DNA of 64,000 nucleotides from a bacterium (lineage in GTDB: Bacteria > Chloroflexota > Dehalococcoidia > Tepidiformales > Tepidiformaceae). The position numbers and the translations under genes were made by a program. Positions 17,773 through 25,562 of this stretch are shown in pieces; the first letter of the stretch is position 1, and each line of letters starts with the position of its first letter. The stretch covers positions 1 to 64,000 of the forward strand of contig QEVS01000005.1 of the NCBI GenBank assembly GCA_003577245.1, written 5' to 3'. The notes below the pieces were generated by a model. It searched no databases, was not told the origin of the DNA, and saw only the letters and a list, made by a program, of their open reading frames with translations.

Positions 17773-19089
17773 TTACTTCTTGGTGGTTTCCAGGTTCATC
17801 GTCTCACCGAGACGGATGAACTTCTTCTGGGCCTCATCCCACTTCTGCATGAACATCGCTTCAATCGGGCGATGGTCATCCTTGTTGGTGATTGTCGGGA
17901 AGTAGCAGATCGTGCACTTCCAGTCTCCCTGGAAGGCGACGTTCTCGAAGGCATAGACGATCGACTCCCGGTTCAGGTTCTTCCCGGTTGCCGTGAGCAG
18001 CCTCTCGAGGTGCTCTGCCAGCTCAAAACCAACGAGATGGAAGAAGTTCGGGTTGGCGACCCCGTTTGCCTTGAGGAAATCGAGAGCCTTCTTCAGGCCG
18101 GGATTGGTGGCCGCTTCCGAGGGGTCGGGCAGGTAGCCCACCGTGATCACCCCGTCCATCGCGCCTTCTGCCAGCTTCGCCGTCGCACTGGAGACGGCCA
18201 CGCCGGTGGAGACCCAGGTGACCGTCTTTCCCTGCGCCTTGACGTTCTTGAGCGCACCGGCCAGCTGGGCCGGCGTGGCGTAGGCAATGAGGACCTCGGC
18301 GCCGCCGTTGAGGAGCTTCAGAGCCTGGCTCGAAATATCGGGCGCATTCGCCTCATACGTCTCCTCGCCGACGATGGTGACCGCGCTGCCCATCGCCGTC
18401 TTCGTCCCCTCGCGCCCGGTCTTACCAAAGTCGTCGTTCTGGTAGAGGATTCCGACCTTCTTGCCCTTGAAGGAGTTCGCGACGTAGGTCCCAATCGCGC
18501 GGCCCTCAACGAGGTAGTCGGGGTTGAGCGGGCTGTAGGCCGGCCCGAATGTCGCCCACATCGGGTGACCCGACATCACGAAGTAGCTCGGCACGCCTTC
18601 GGCCTTGATGTACTGGGATACGGCTGCGGCTGTAGGCGTTCCCAGCTGCCCGAAGAGCATGAACACCTGGTCCTGCTCCACGAGCTTCTTCACCGCCGTC
18701 ACCGTGTTCGTCGGGTTGTAGCCGTCATCTTCGATGAGGAACTTCACCTTCCGCCCGTTGATGCCGCCCTTCTTGTTCACGTCATCAAAGTAGGCCTGGA
18801 AGGCTACCGCGAGGTCGTAGTAGGCCGCCGCCGGGCCGGTCTTGGGGTAGTGCGAACCGATCTTGATCTCGGTATCGGTCACGCCCGTGGTGTCGCCCTT
18901 GATGCCCGCGAGTACATCCTGGGTGCTCTTCGTGGCCGCCGTGGTCGGCGAAGTTGCTCCACCACCCGTCGTGGCCGTGGCCTGTGGGGTCTCGTCCCCC
19001 GTGTCGTCGTCATCGCCGCAGGCAATCGCGGTGAATGGCAGAATCACCAGCACCGCTATCAGCCCGAGCAGCCATTTCCTTGGTCCCAT
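17773..19089 (-). CDS. Branched-chain amino-acid/amide-type ABC substrate-binding lipoprotein
   Basis: This 438-residue periplasmic-binding-fold protein is of the LivJ/Peripla_BP_6 family. The N-terminus is a lipoprotein signal (MGPRKWLLGLIAVLVILPF...AIAC) with lipobox Cys at about residue 24. An acidic/Thr-rich linker follows, then the ligand-binding domain from about residue 70 (DTEIKIGSHYPKTGPAAAYYDL). Such proteins in catabolic loci often bind aromatic or carboxylate compounds, so the ligand here may be the substrate of the surrounding pathway. No permease or ATPase genes of the Liv type are nearby. Reading frame upstream of 19089 is not conserved and overlaps the divergent SDR gene, so ATG 19089 is chosen. 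Confidence 0.9.
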   Translation of the reverse strand: MGPRKWLLGLIAVLVILPFTAIACGDDDDTGDETPQATATTGGGATSPTTAATKSTQDVLAGIKGDTTGVTDTEIKIGSHYPKTGPAAAYYDLAVAFQAYFDDVNKKGGINGRKVKFLIEDDGYNPTNTVTAVKKLVEQDQVFMLFGQLGTPTAAAVSQYIKAEGVPSYFVMSGHPMWATFGPAYSPLNPDYLVEGRAIGTYVANSFKGKKVGILYQNDDFGKTGREGTKTAMGSAVTIVGEETYEANAPDISSQALKLLNGGAEVLIAYATPAQLAGALKNVKAQGKTVTWVSTGVAVSSATAKLAEGAMDGVITVGYLPDPSEAATNPGLKKALDFLKANGVANPNFFHLVGFELAEHLERLLTATGKNLNRESIVYAFENVAFQGDWKCTICYFPTITNKDDHRPIEAMFMQKWDEAQKKFIRLGETMNLETTKK

Positions 19090-19191
19090 TTCCTGTTCTC
19101 TTGCCCTCCTGATCTGGTAATGCAAAGCGTTGACGGCCCATTTCCAGGCTCGCCGGCCTCCATCCCTGCCCGGCCTCATCCCTGCTATTGC

Positions 19192-19239
19192 TTGACAGGC
19201 CAGACGTCCGCATGGTACGGATTCTGACACTGATGTCAA
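19192..19239 (+). promoter_or_regulatory. Promoter with TetR-type operator, upstream of the SDR-MaoC operon
   Basis: TTGACAGGC (-35 at 19192-19197) is followed at 18 bases by a weak -10 (TACGGA, 19216-19221). The palindrome CTGACACTGATGTCAA (19224-19239) follows immediately. It is 15/16 identical to the reverse complement of the site at 10323. It points to the SDR gene at 19354 but could also affect the divergent binding-protein gene starting at 19089. Confidence 0.62.
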
Positions 19240-19353
19240 TATCAGATCTCGCGAAGGTCCGCGGCCGGCCGCTCCCCGGAACAGGCGACTGGCAAACACC
19301 GGACACCGTCCAACAAGCACAGTAAGCACAGCGAAAGGCAGGTAGCGTTCACA

Positions 19354-20280
19354 ATGGCACAAAGGCTCAAGGGCAAGGTTGCAGTCGTCACCGGGGCAGG
19401 TCGCGGCATCGGACGCGCCGAAGCCCTCCTGTTCGCCAAGGAAGGCGCCCGGGTGGTCGTCAACGACCCCGGCGTGAACCCCGATGGCACCGGCCACGAC
19501 GACGGCCCCGCCGCCAAGGTCGTGGCCGAAATCAAGGCCGCCGGCGGCGAAGCCGTTGCCAACTTCGACACCGTCGCCACCATGGAAGGCGGCGAGAACA
19601 TCGTAAAGACCGCCCTCGACTCCTTTGGACGCCTGGACATCCTCGTCAACAACGCCGGCATCCTCCGCGACCGCATGGTCTTCAACATGACCGAGGAGGA
19701 ATGGGATGCCGTCATTGCCGTCCACCTCAAGGGCCATTTCACCACCACGCGCTTCGCCACCCAGGTAATGCGCCAGCAGCGCTCGGGCCGGATCATCAAC
19801 ACCTCGTCCGAATCGGGCCTTGGCAACATGGGGCAGGCCAACTACTCGGCTGCTAAGGAAGGCATCGTTGGCCTCACCCGCACCGTGGCCCGCGACATGG
19901 GTAAGTACGGCGTCACCTGCAATGCCATCCGGCCCCGCGCGGGCACAAGGCTCGTGCTCAGCCCCGAGATGATGGAGGCCGCGGAGCGCGCCAAGGCCGC
20001 CGGGATTTCGGGGCCGCAGCTCGATGGCATGGCCGAGCTCACCCCCGAACAGGTCGCTCCGCTCGTCGTTTACCTTTCCACCGATGACGCCGCCGGCGTC
20101 AATGGCTACGACTTCCTGGTGGGCGGCGGCTACATCAGCCTGATGTCCCAGCCCGAAGAGATCCGCACCATCTGGACCTCCGAAGGTACCTGGAGCGTCG
20201 ACGAGATCGCGCGCAAGTTCCCCAACTCGCTTGGCCGCGGCCTCGTCAACCCGGCCCCCATCCCGGCTGCGCAGGGATAG
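19354..20280 (+). CDS. Short-chain dehydrogenase, (3R)-hydroxyacyl-CoA dehydrogenase-like
   Basis: This 308-residue SDR has the cofactor motif TGAGRGIG (13-20), NNAG (99-102) and a catalytic Ser at 152-154 with Tyr164 and Lys168 (NYSAAK). The insert NDPGVNPDGTGHDD and the long C-terminal tail resemble the dehydrogenase domain of peroxisomal multifunctional enzyme type 2 (HSD17B4) and its bacterial homologues, which oxidise (3R)-hydroxyacyl-CoA. The two following genes encode the halves of a hydratase-2, so the three together look like a split MFE-2. It starts at ATG 19354, and a TetR-type operator lies about 115 bases upstream. Confidence 0.9.
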   Translation: MAQRLKGKVAVVTGAGRGIGRAEALLFAKEGARVVVNDPGVNPDGTGHDDGPAAKVVAEIKAAGGEAVANFDTVATMEGGENIVKTALDSFGRLDILVNNAGILRDRMVFNMTEEEWDAVIAVHLKGHFTTTRFATQVMRQQRSGRIINTSSESGLGNMGQANYSAAKEGIVGLTRTVARDMGKYGVTCNAIRPRAGTRLVLSPEMMEAAERAKAAGISGPQLDGMAELTPEQVAPLVVYLSTDDAAGVNGYDFLVGGGYISLMSQPEEIRTIWTSEGTWSVDEIARKFPNSLGRGLVNPAPIPAAQG

Positions 20281-20282
20281 CA

Positions 20283-20723
20283 ATGGCAGCACCCGACTCC
20301 TTCGAATTCCCCATCGAACGCGGCAAGGTCCACGAGTTCGCGCTTGCCGTCACCGATGACAACCCCGTCTTTCACGACGAATCAAGCGCCCGGGCGAAGG
20401 GCTTCGCGTCTGTCCCGGCGCCGCCCACTTTCGCCATGTGTGCATCGTTCTTCCAGCCTCCGGGCTCCCAGGCCATCCCCGAAGGCCTGGACATGCGCTA
20501 CGTCCTCCACGGCGAACAGGAGTTCATCTACCACCGGCCCGTGGTTGCCGGCGACAGGCTCTACGGTGCTTCGAAGGCGGAGCCCTCCTTCGCCAAGGAG
20601 GGCCGCCGCGGAGGGACCATGACCTTCTACCCGATCGCCACCGAGTACCGCGACGCCGCGGGCGAGCTCGTGCTCACCGTGCGGACCGTGACCATCGTCA
20701 CCAGTGGAACTGTGCAGGAGTAG
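20283..20723 (+). CDS. MaoC-like hydratase, N-terminal (FAS1-like dehydratase) hot-dog protein
   Basis: This 146-residue hot-dog protein is of the MaoC_dehydrat_N/FAS1-like dehydratase type (VHEFALAVTDDNPVFHDESSARAKGFASVPAPPTFAMC). Such proteins supply the substrate-binding half of a heterodimeric (R)-enoyl-CoA hydratase, analogous to HadA or ChsH1. The DxNPxH-like motif is present in altered form (DDNPVFHDE). It starts 2 bases after the SDR stop and is followed by the catalytic partner with overlapping signals, so the complex is probably made from one transcript. Confidence 0.87.
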   Translation: MAAPDSFEFPIERGKVHEFALAVTDDNPVFHDESSARAKGFASVPAPPTFAMCASFFQPPGSQAIPEGLDMRYVLHGEQEFIYHRPVVAGDRLYGASKAEPSFAKEGRRGGTMTFYPIATEYRDAAGELVLTVRTVTIVTSGTVQE

Positions 20724-20727
20724 GAAC

Positions 20728-21159
20728 TTGGCCGCTGAACGCATGAAGCAGCTGGACTGGGACTCGGCCATCGAAGGCGCCGAGTCCCCCGAGATCAGGG
20801 TCGAGAAGGTGAGCCGCGTCAACTTCGTGCGCTACGCCGGGGCTTCGGGGGACTTCAATCCCATCCACTACGACGACGACTTCACCCGCGCCGCCGGGAA
20901 CGAAACGGTCTTCGGCCAGGGCATGTTCACCGCGGGCGTGCTGGGCCGGCTTGTGAGCGACTGGCTCGGAGTCCAGGGCCTGCGCCGCTACCGGGTTCGC
21001 TTCACGCAGCGCCTCTGGCCCGGCGACGACATCGTCTGCAAAGGGCGCGTGGTTCGCCGCTACGAAGAGGCCGGGGAGCGAAAGGTGGATGTGCAGGTGG
21101 TTGCCCTCAACCAGAAGGGCGAGGTCCTCATCACCGGCGACGCCACCGCGGTCTGCTGA
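20728..21159 (+). CDS. MaoC-like (R)-enoyl-CoA hydratase, catalytic partner
   Basis: This 143-residue hot-dog protein retains the hydratase-2 motif YAGASGDFNPIHYDDDF, with catalytic Asp and His. It is the HadB/ChsH2-like partner of the preceding protein. Start choice: TTG 20728 has AGGAG (20716-20720) seven bases upstream, within the end of the previous gene. ATG 20743 is a possible alternative. The pair would hydrate trans-2-enoyl-CoA to the (3R)-hydroxyacyl-CoA that the upstream SDR oxidises. Its stop overlaps the start of the flavin reductase gene. Confidence 0.88.
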   Translation: MAAERMKQLDWDSAIEGAESPEIRVEKVSRVNFVRYAGASGDFNPIHYDDDFTRAAGNETVFGQGMFTAGVLGRLVSDWLGVQGLRRYRVRFTQRLWPGDDIVCKGRVVRRYEEAGERKVDVQVVALNQKGEVLITGDATAVC

Positions 21160-21668
21160 TGCAAGCCGATCCCGGCGGACCCGGCAAGGCCGCCTTCAAG
21201 CAGGCCGTGGGGCGCTTCGCGTCCGGTGTGACCATCATCACCACCGCGCTCCAGGACGAAATGCACGGGATCACGGCGAGCGCGTTCACCTCGCTCTCGC
21301 TTGATCCCCTCCAGGTGCTCGTCTGCATCCGGAACGACAGCCGCCTCACGGAGATGATTGCCACCAGCGGCCACTTCGCCGTGAACATCCTTTCGTCCGA
21401 GCAACAGGACCTTTCCAACGAGTACGCCCGGCCAGGGCGTCCGCCGGCACGCGTCAACTCGCCGGGCCTTCCCTTCCGGCCCGGCGTCACCGGCGCCCCT
21501 GTTCTCGAGGACGCCCTTGCCTACGTCGAATGCGGCCTCGCCGCCGTGCACCCGGGCGGCGACCACACAATCTTCGTGGGAGATGTGCGGGCAGCGGGGC
21601 ACAACGGAGAGCGTTCGCCCCTCGTCTACTGGTGCGGCTCGTACTGCCAGGTGCCGGCTGCCTCCTGA
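21159..21668 (+). CDS. Flavin reductase (HpaC/HsaB-like) domain protein
   Basis: This 169-residue FMN-binding split-barrel flavin reductase family protein has AFKQAVGRFASGVTIITT at the start, then GITASAFTSLSLDPLQVLVCI and the motif GHFAVNIL. The C-terminus carries GDHTIFVGDV followed by PLVYW. Such proteins supply reduced flavin to two-component monooxygenases. The HpaB-like protein at 10367 is the obvious candidate partner, since both genes are under the same palindrome-type control. ATG 21159 overlaps the preceding TGA by one base. Confidence 0.88.
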   Translation: MQADPGGPGKAAFKQAVGRFASGVTIITTALQDEMHGITASAFTSLSLDPLQVLVCIRNDSRLTEMIATSGHFAVNILSSEQQDLSNEYARPGRPPARVNSPGLPFRPGVTGAPVLEDALAYVECGLAAVHPGGDHTIFVGDVRAAGHNGERSPLVYWCGSYCQVPAAS

Positions 21669-21674
21669 GGCCAG

Positions 21675-22844
21675 TTAGCCCCGGGGCAATCCCAGCCCGC
21701 GGGTGGCGATGATTCCCCGCTGGATCTCGCTGGTGCCCCCGGCAATGGTCATCGAGACCAGGTGCATGTACTCCTCGGGGAGCGCCCCGTTCAGCGGAGC
21801 GCGCCCGTCGCTCGTCCGCAACTGCCCGCCCATGCCGGCCGCATCCAGGAGGGTATTCGCGGCCCTCTGCGCGAGCTCGGTCGCGAAGAGCTTGCCCACG
21901 CTCGCTTCGTAGTTCGGAATCGCGCCCGTGCCCTGTAACCAGGCCACGCGGTAGCCAAGCCATTGCCCCACTTCGCAGGCGATGATCAGGTCCGCCAGCC
22001 TGGTGCGCGCCTGCCTGAAGCCCGGGAACGCCCCCGCCCTGGCTGCCGCAATCGCGTCATCGAGCGTTCGCCGCGTGGCAGCCGTCCCGCCAATGCTCGA
22101 ACGCTCGAAGTCCAGCGTCGCCGTGGCCACATACCAGCCCCGGTTCTCCTCTCCCAGCAGGTTTTCGGAGGGAATGCGCACGTTGTCGAAGAACACCTCG
22201 TTGAACCCGTGCGCACCGGCAAGGTTGAGCAACGGCCGGATCGTGATCCCCGGTGACTTCATATCCAGCAGGAAGTAGCTGATGCCACGGTGCTTGGGCG
22301 CTTCAACGTCCGTTCGCGCGAGCAGGACGCACCAGTCCGCCAGGTGCCCGAACGATGTCCAGATCTTCTGGCCGTTCACAACGTACGAGTCGCCGTCGCG
22401 GACCGCGCGCGTTTGCAGCGAAGCCAGGTCCGAGCCGGCTCCGGGCTCGCTGAAACCCTGACACCAGACCGTCTCGCCGGAGGTGATCCCCGGCAGAAAG
22501 CGCCTCTTCTGTTCCCCGGTCCCGAAGTGGATGATGGTTGGCCCGGCGAGGCCAATGGGGACGATGGTCAATCCCGTCGGCGCTCGCCGGTACGCATACC
22601 GTTCAGCGAAGACCGCCTGCTCCATCGGCGTCGCTTCCATGCCGCCGTACTGGCGCGGCCATGACGGCGCCAGCCAGCCCTTTTTCGCCAGCAGACGCGT
22701 GAACGTCTGCGCAGCGTCGAAGTCCGCTATCTCGGTACCCAGGGACTCTCCCACCAGCGGCGAAACCTCATCGAGCCACGCATCGATCTCCGCGCGCAAT
22801 GCCTGTTGTTCCCGGGTGAGTCCGAATTCCACGCTCTCCTCCAT
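21675..22844 (-). CDS. Acyl-CoA dehydrogenase
   Basis: This 389-residue acyl-CoA dehydrogenase is a close paralogue of the one at 15673, with the same architecture. It has GFSEPGAGSDLASLQTRAVRDGD and GQKIWTSFGHLADW, and ends TIAGGTSEIQRGIIATRGLGLPR. Again the MCAD-type catalytic Glu position is Gly (AGGTSE). It starts ATG 22844 and is controlled by its own promoter with a palindromic operator. Its stop is 6 bases from the convergent flavin reductase gene. Confidence 0.92.
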   Translation of the reverse strand: MEESVEFGLTREQQALRAEIDAWLDEVSPLVGESLGTEIADFDAAQTFTRLLAKKGWLAPSWPRQYGGMEATPMEQAVFAERYAYRRAPTGLTIVPIGLAGPTIIHFGTGEQKRRFLPGITSGETVWCQGFSEPGAGSDLASLQTRAVRDGDSYVVNGQKIWTSFGHLADWCVLLARTDVEAPKHRGISYFLLDMKSPGITIRPLLNLAGAHGFNEVFFDNVRIPSENLLGEENRGWYVATATLDFERSSIGGTAATRRTLDDAIAAARAGAFPGFRQARTRLADLIIACEVGQWLGYRVAWLQGTGAIPNYEASVGKLFATELAQRAANTLLDAAGMGGQLRTSDGRAPLNGALPEEYMHLVSMTIAGGTSEIQRGIIATRGLGLPRG

Positions 22845-22868
22845 TCCGTGCCGTAGCGCGAAGTGAAA

Positions 22869-22924
22869 CTGACATCACTGTCAGTTCAGGACCGAGACTA
22901 GGTCCCCGCCCCGGGGCCTGTCAA
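22869..22924 (-). promoter_or_regulatory. Promoter with TetR-type operator, upstream of the acyl-CoA dehydrogenase gene
   Basis: On the minus strand TTGACAGGC (-35 at 22924-22919) and TAGTCT (-10 at 22900-22895) are 18 bases apart. The palindrome CTGACATCACTGTCAG (22869-22884) lies 10 bases downstream of the -10 and 24 bases upstream of ATG 22844. It differs from the 10323 site in one central base. Confidence 0.65.
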
Positions 22925-22936
22925 TGCTGCCGCGAT

Positions 22937-23836
22937 TCACATCCCGATGGCGTCGGCTTTGGTCGTCACGTTCCTCATCAGCCGTGCCGAGGCCGCATCC
23001 ACCATCACACCATCGACGGCAACCGCGCCCAGGCCCTGCCGTTCCGCCTCTTCGTAGGCGGCGATCATCTTCCGCGCCCGTTCGACCTGCTTCTCAGTGG
23101 GAGAAAACACCTCGTTTGCGATTCCCACCTGGCTCGGGTGGATGGCCCACTTCCCCGTGAAGCCGAGCACCGCCGCTCGCGTGCACTCCCTGCGGTACCC
23201 CTCTTCGTCCTTGAAGTCCGCGAACGGCCCGTCCACCGCCTCGATGCCCGCCGCCTTCGCTGCAATCACCACCTTGTTCCGGGCGTAGTGCCAGACGTCG
23301 CCGGGGTAATCCTTGCTGATGCCGCCCACCGCCTCTACCCGCACGCCCTGTGAAGCCGAGTAGTCGCCGGGCCCGAAGATCAGCGCCTCCAGCCGCGGCG
23401 TCGACCGGGCGATCGCCTCCACGTTCACCATCGCTTCCACCTCCTCGATCAGCACTTCGAGCCCGATGCGACGCTCCCACCGGTGCTTGCGCTCGATCTG
23501 CGTGAGCAGCGTGTCCACCCAGCGCACGTCCTCGGCGCTCTTCACCTTCGGAATGATGATGATGTCCAGGACCTCGCCAGCCTCCTCCACGATGTGGATC
23601 ACGTCCTCAAACGCCCATTCCGTTTCCACGTTGTTCATCCGGATGGCTCGCGTCTTCCGTCCCCAGTCGTGCGTCCGCAGCGCCGAGACGATCTTCCCCC
23701 GCGCTCCAACCTTCTCGTTGGGCGCGACTGCGTCCTCCAGGTCCAGGAAGACCAGGTCGGCACTGCTCGCGGCCGCCTTCTCCATCATTCTTTCGTTGCT
23801 GCCAGGGGTAGAGAGCTCGGAACGTCGGAGGCGCAT
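22937..23836 (-). CDS. CitE/HpcH-family lyase (malyl-CoA/citramalyl-CoA lyase-like)
   Basis: This 299-residue TIM-barrel lyase opens MRLRRSELSTPGSNERMMEKAAASSADLVFLDLEDAV. The LDLEDAV strand carries the metal-binding Glu-Asp region, with RMNN, IIPKVKSAED and LIEEVEAM after it and FGPGDYSAS near the middle. The family cleaves or forms C-C bonds of beta-hydroxyacyl-CoAs such as malyl-CoA, beta-methylmalyl-CoA or citramalyl-CoA. ATG 23836 has TGGAG 10 bases upstream and is preferred over TTG 23860, which overlaps the preceding stop. It is the last gene of the minus-strand operon 28607-22937, next to a CoA-transferase and two hydratase-fold genes. Confidence 0.87.
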   Translation of the reverse strand: MRLRRSELSTPGSNERMMEKAAASSADLVFLDLEDAVAPNEKVGARGKIVSALRTHDWGRKTRAIRMNNVETEWAFEDVIHIVEEAGEVLDIIIIPKVKSAEDVRWVDTLLTQIERKHRWERRIGLEVLIEEVEAMVNVEAIARSTPRLEALIFGPGDYSASQGVRVEAVGGISKDYPGDVWHYARNKVVIAAKAAGIEAVDGPFADFKDEEGYRRECTRAAVLGFTGKWAIHPSQVGIANEVFSPTEKQVERARKMIAAYEEAERQGLGAVAVDGVMVDAASARLMRNVTTKADAIGM

Positions 23837-23856
23837 GGCTCTTGCTCCAGGAGTGC

Positions 23857-25080
23857 TCAACGGACCGTGCCGTTGGCGAACAGGCTTGCCACGTCGCTTT
23901 CCGAATAGCCAGCCTGGGCGAGTACCTCACGCGTGTGTTCACCGAGGAGCGGCGCGCGCCCTCGCGGACCCGCGGGGGTGACCGTCATCTTTATCGGGCT
24001 CGCCGGAACGCGGACCTTCCGGTCGATGCCCGGCTGCTCAATCTCGGGCAGCATCTTGCGGGCCGCCACGTGGGGGTCGTTGACGATATCCACGATGGAG
24101 TTGACCGGCCCGCAGGGGATACGCCCGCCCAGCGCCGCCACGATCTCCGCCCTCGTCCGCGCCGAAGTCCAGGCCGATAGCTCCGCCCTCACCCGGCGGC
24201 AGTTGCGGGCCCGGTCGGCCGCCTTTGTAAGTGTCTCGTCGGCGGCGAGGTCCGGCCGCTCCATCGCCCGGCAGAGCTCCTGCCACAGGTGGTCCAGCGG
24301 CGCGCAGATCGCCACGTGGCCGTCGCTCGCAGGAAATACGTCGAACGGGCAAAGAAACGGATGCCCGTTCCCCGAAGGCTCCGTCACCTCGCCCAGGTAG
24401 GAGTGCCTGTAGACAATCTGCTCGCAAAGGGCCAGCACCGTGTCGTACATGCCGACGTCTAGGAACTGGCCCTGCCCTGTTCGCGATGCGCGAAACACCG
24501 CGGCCACGATGCCCAGCGCGGTCATCATCCCCGGCACGATATCCCCGATGGCAGGCCCGGCCCGCATCGGCAGCCCCGGTCCCTCACCCGTCATGCTCAA
24601 CAGGCCTCCCATCGCCTGGGCCACCACGTCGAACGCCGGCCAGTCCACGTATGGGCTCTCGCCCGTGCGCGGGTCCCCGAAACCGCGAATGCAGGCGTAC
24701 ACAAGCCGCGGATTCTCCCCCGCGAGGCCTTCGTACCCCAGCCCAAGGCGCTCCATCACTCCGGCCTTGTAGTTCTCCATCAGCACATCGGCCCTATCTG
24801 CGAGACGCCGGACAATCGCGGCCCCCTCGGGCGCTTTCAGGTCGATGGCGATGCTCTTCTTGCCACGATTGATGCTCTGGAAGTAACCGCCGTAAGACCG
24901 GACCGTATCCCCCGGCGCCCGCGCGTTCTCCCGCACAGGATCGCCCGTCAGCGGCTCGACCTTGATCACGTCCGCTCCCAGGTCCCGCAGCAGCATCGTG
25001 CAGAAAGGCCCCGAAAGCATCTGCGTCAGGTCCACGACCCGGACTCCATCGAGCGCGCCGGGGGCAAGTACGTAGCTCAC
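23857..25080 (-). CDS. CaiB/BaiF family III CoA-transferase
   Basis: This 407-residue family III CoA-transferase moves CoA between carboxylic acids via an aspartyl-CoA intermediate. The N-terminal fold block is VVDLTQMLSGPFCTMLLRDLGADVIKVE, then INRGKKSIAIDLK. The likely catalytic Asp180 is in AGPAIGDIVPGM. It lacks the His/Asp/Glu racemase set of the paralogue at 13628, which supports a transferase role. It sits in a tight operon with a CitE-type lyase and MaoC proteins, as in itaconate, mesaconate or citramalate-CoA pathways. The acid used is inferred only from that context. Confidence 0.88.
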   Translation of the reverse strand: MSYVLAPGALDGVRVVDLTQMLSGPFCTMLLRDLGADVIKVEPLTGDPVRENARAPGDTVRSYGGYFQSINRGKKSIAIDLKAPEGAAIVRRLADRADVLMENYKAGVMERLGLGYEGLAGENPRLVYACIRGFGDPRTGESPYVDWPAFDVVAQAMGGLLSMTGEGPGLPMRAGPAIGDIVPGMMTALGIVAAVFRASRTGQGQFLDVGMYDTVLALCEQIVYRHSYLGEVTEPSGNGHPFLCPFDVFPASDGHVAICAPLDHLWQELCRAMERPDLAADETLTKAADRARNCRRVRAELSAWTSARTRAEIVAALGGRIPCGPVNSIVDIVNDPHVAARKMLPEIEQPGIDRKVRVPASPIKMTVTPAGPRGRAPLLGEHTREVLAQAGYSESDVASLFANGTVR

Positions 25081-25562
25081 CGGTCACCCCAGTGGCTGCG
25101 CCGCTTCATCAACACCCGTCGCTCGCCTTCAAACACCGTGCGGCCGTCCTGGTTGAGGCCGATGTGGCGGAAATGCACCACGCCCGCATCCGGGCGGTCT
25201 GCATCGCCGACGCCCAGGACTTCTGTATAGGCATAGAGCGTGTCGCCATGGAACACGGGGGTCTTGAAGCGCACGCCGTCCATCGTGAGCTCGGCGAGCG
25301 CGTTCTCGCCCGTGTCCTGCATCGCCAGCCCGATCACCATCGCAGCCGTAATGCCACCGAAGACGATGCGGTGCTTTAGTGGTCCGCGCGCCATCCTGTC
25401 CTCGTTGAAGTGCCCCTCGGCCGTGTTCATCACGAGGTTTGTGATAAGCACGTTGTCCATCTCGGTGACAGTCTTGCCGCGCGCGTGCTCGTAGACCGCC
25501 CCGGGAACGAAGTCCTCGAAGTAGTTGTCCCGGCCGGTCAGGCTGCTCAGCTTCCGATCCAT
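25077..25562 (-). CDS. MaoC-family hydratase-like protein (mesaconyl/itaconyl-CoA hydratase type)
   Basis: This 161-residue hot-dog protein starts RDNYFEDFVPGAVYEHARGKTVTEMDNVLITNL, the layout of mesaconyl-CoA and itaconyl-CoA hydratases. The usual D-x-N-P-x-H motif is replaced by NTAEGHFNED, so the catalytic residues differ from classical MaoC. The rest has FKTPVFHGDTLYAYTEVLG, a common hot-dog strand pair. It overlaps the CoA-transferase gene by 4 bases (ATGA-type junction). With the neighbouring lyase and transferase it suggests C5-dicarboxylyl-CoA metabolism, an inference from context. Confidence 0.82.
   Translation of the reverse strand: MDRKLSSLTGRDNYFEDFVPGAVYEHARGKTVTEMDNVLITNLVMNTAEGHFNEDRMARGPLKHRIVFGGITAAMVIGLAMQDTGENALAELTMDGVRFKTPVFHGDTLYAYTEVLGVGDADRPDAGVVHFRHIGLNQDGRTVFEGERRVLMKRRSHWGDR

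Noticed and set aside
15043..19227. Plus-strand open frames of 609 and 750 codons
   Set aside because: They lie opposite the MBL, acyl-CoA dehydrogenase, TetR and LIV-type genes, which have full family motifs; the plus-strand translations show none.
17773..20292. 839-codon frame fusing the LIV-type protein to upstream sequence
   Set aside because: The lipoprotein signal at 19089 marks the start; the extension is opposite the SDR gene.
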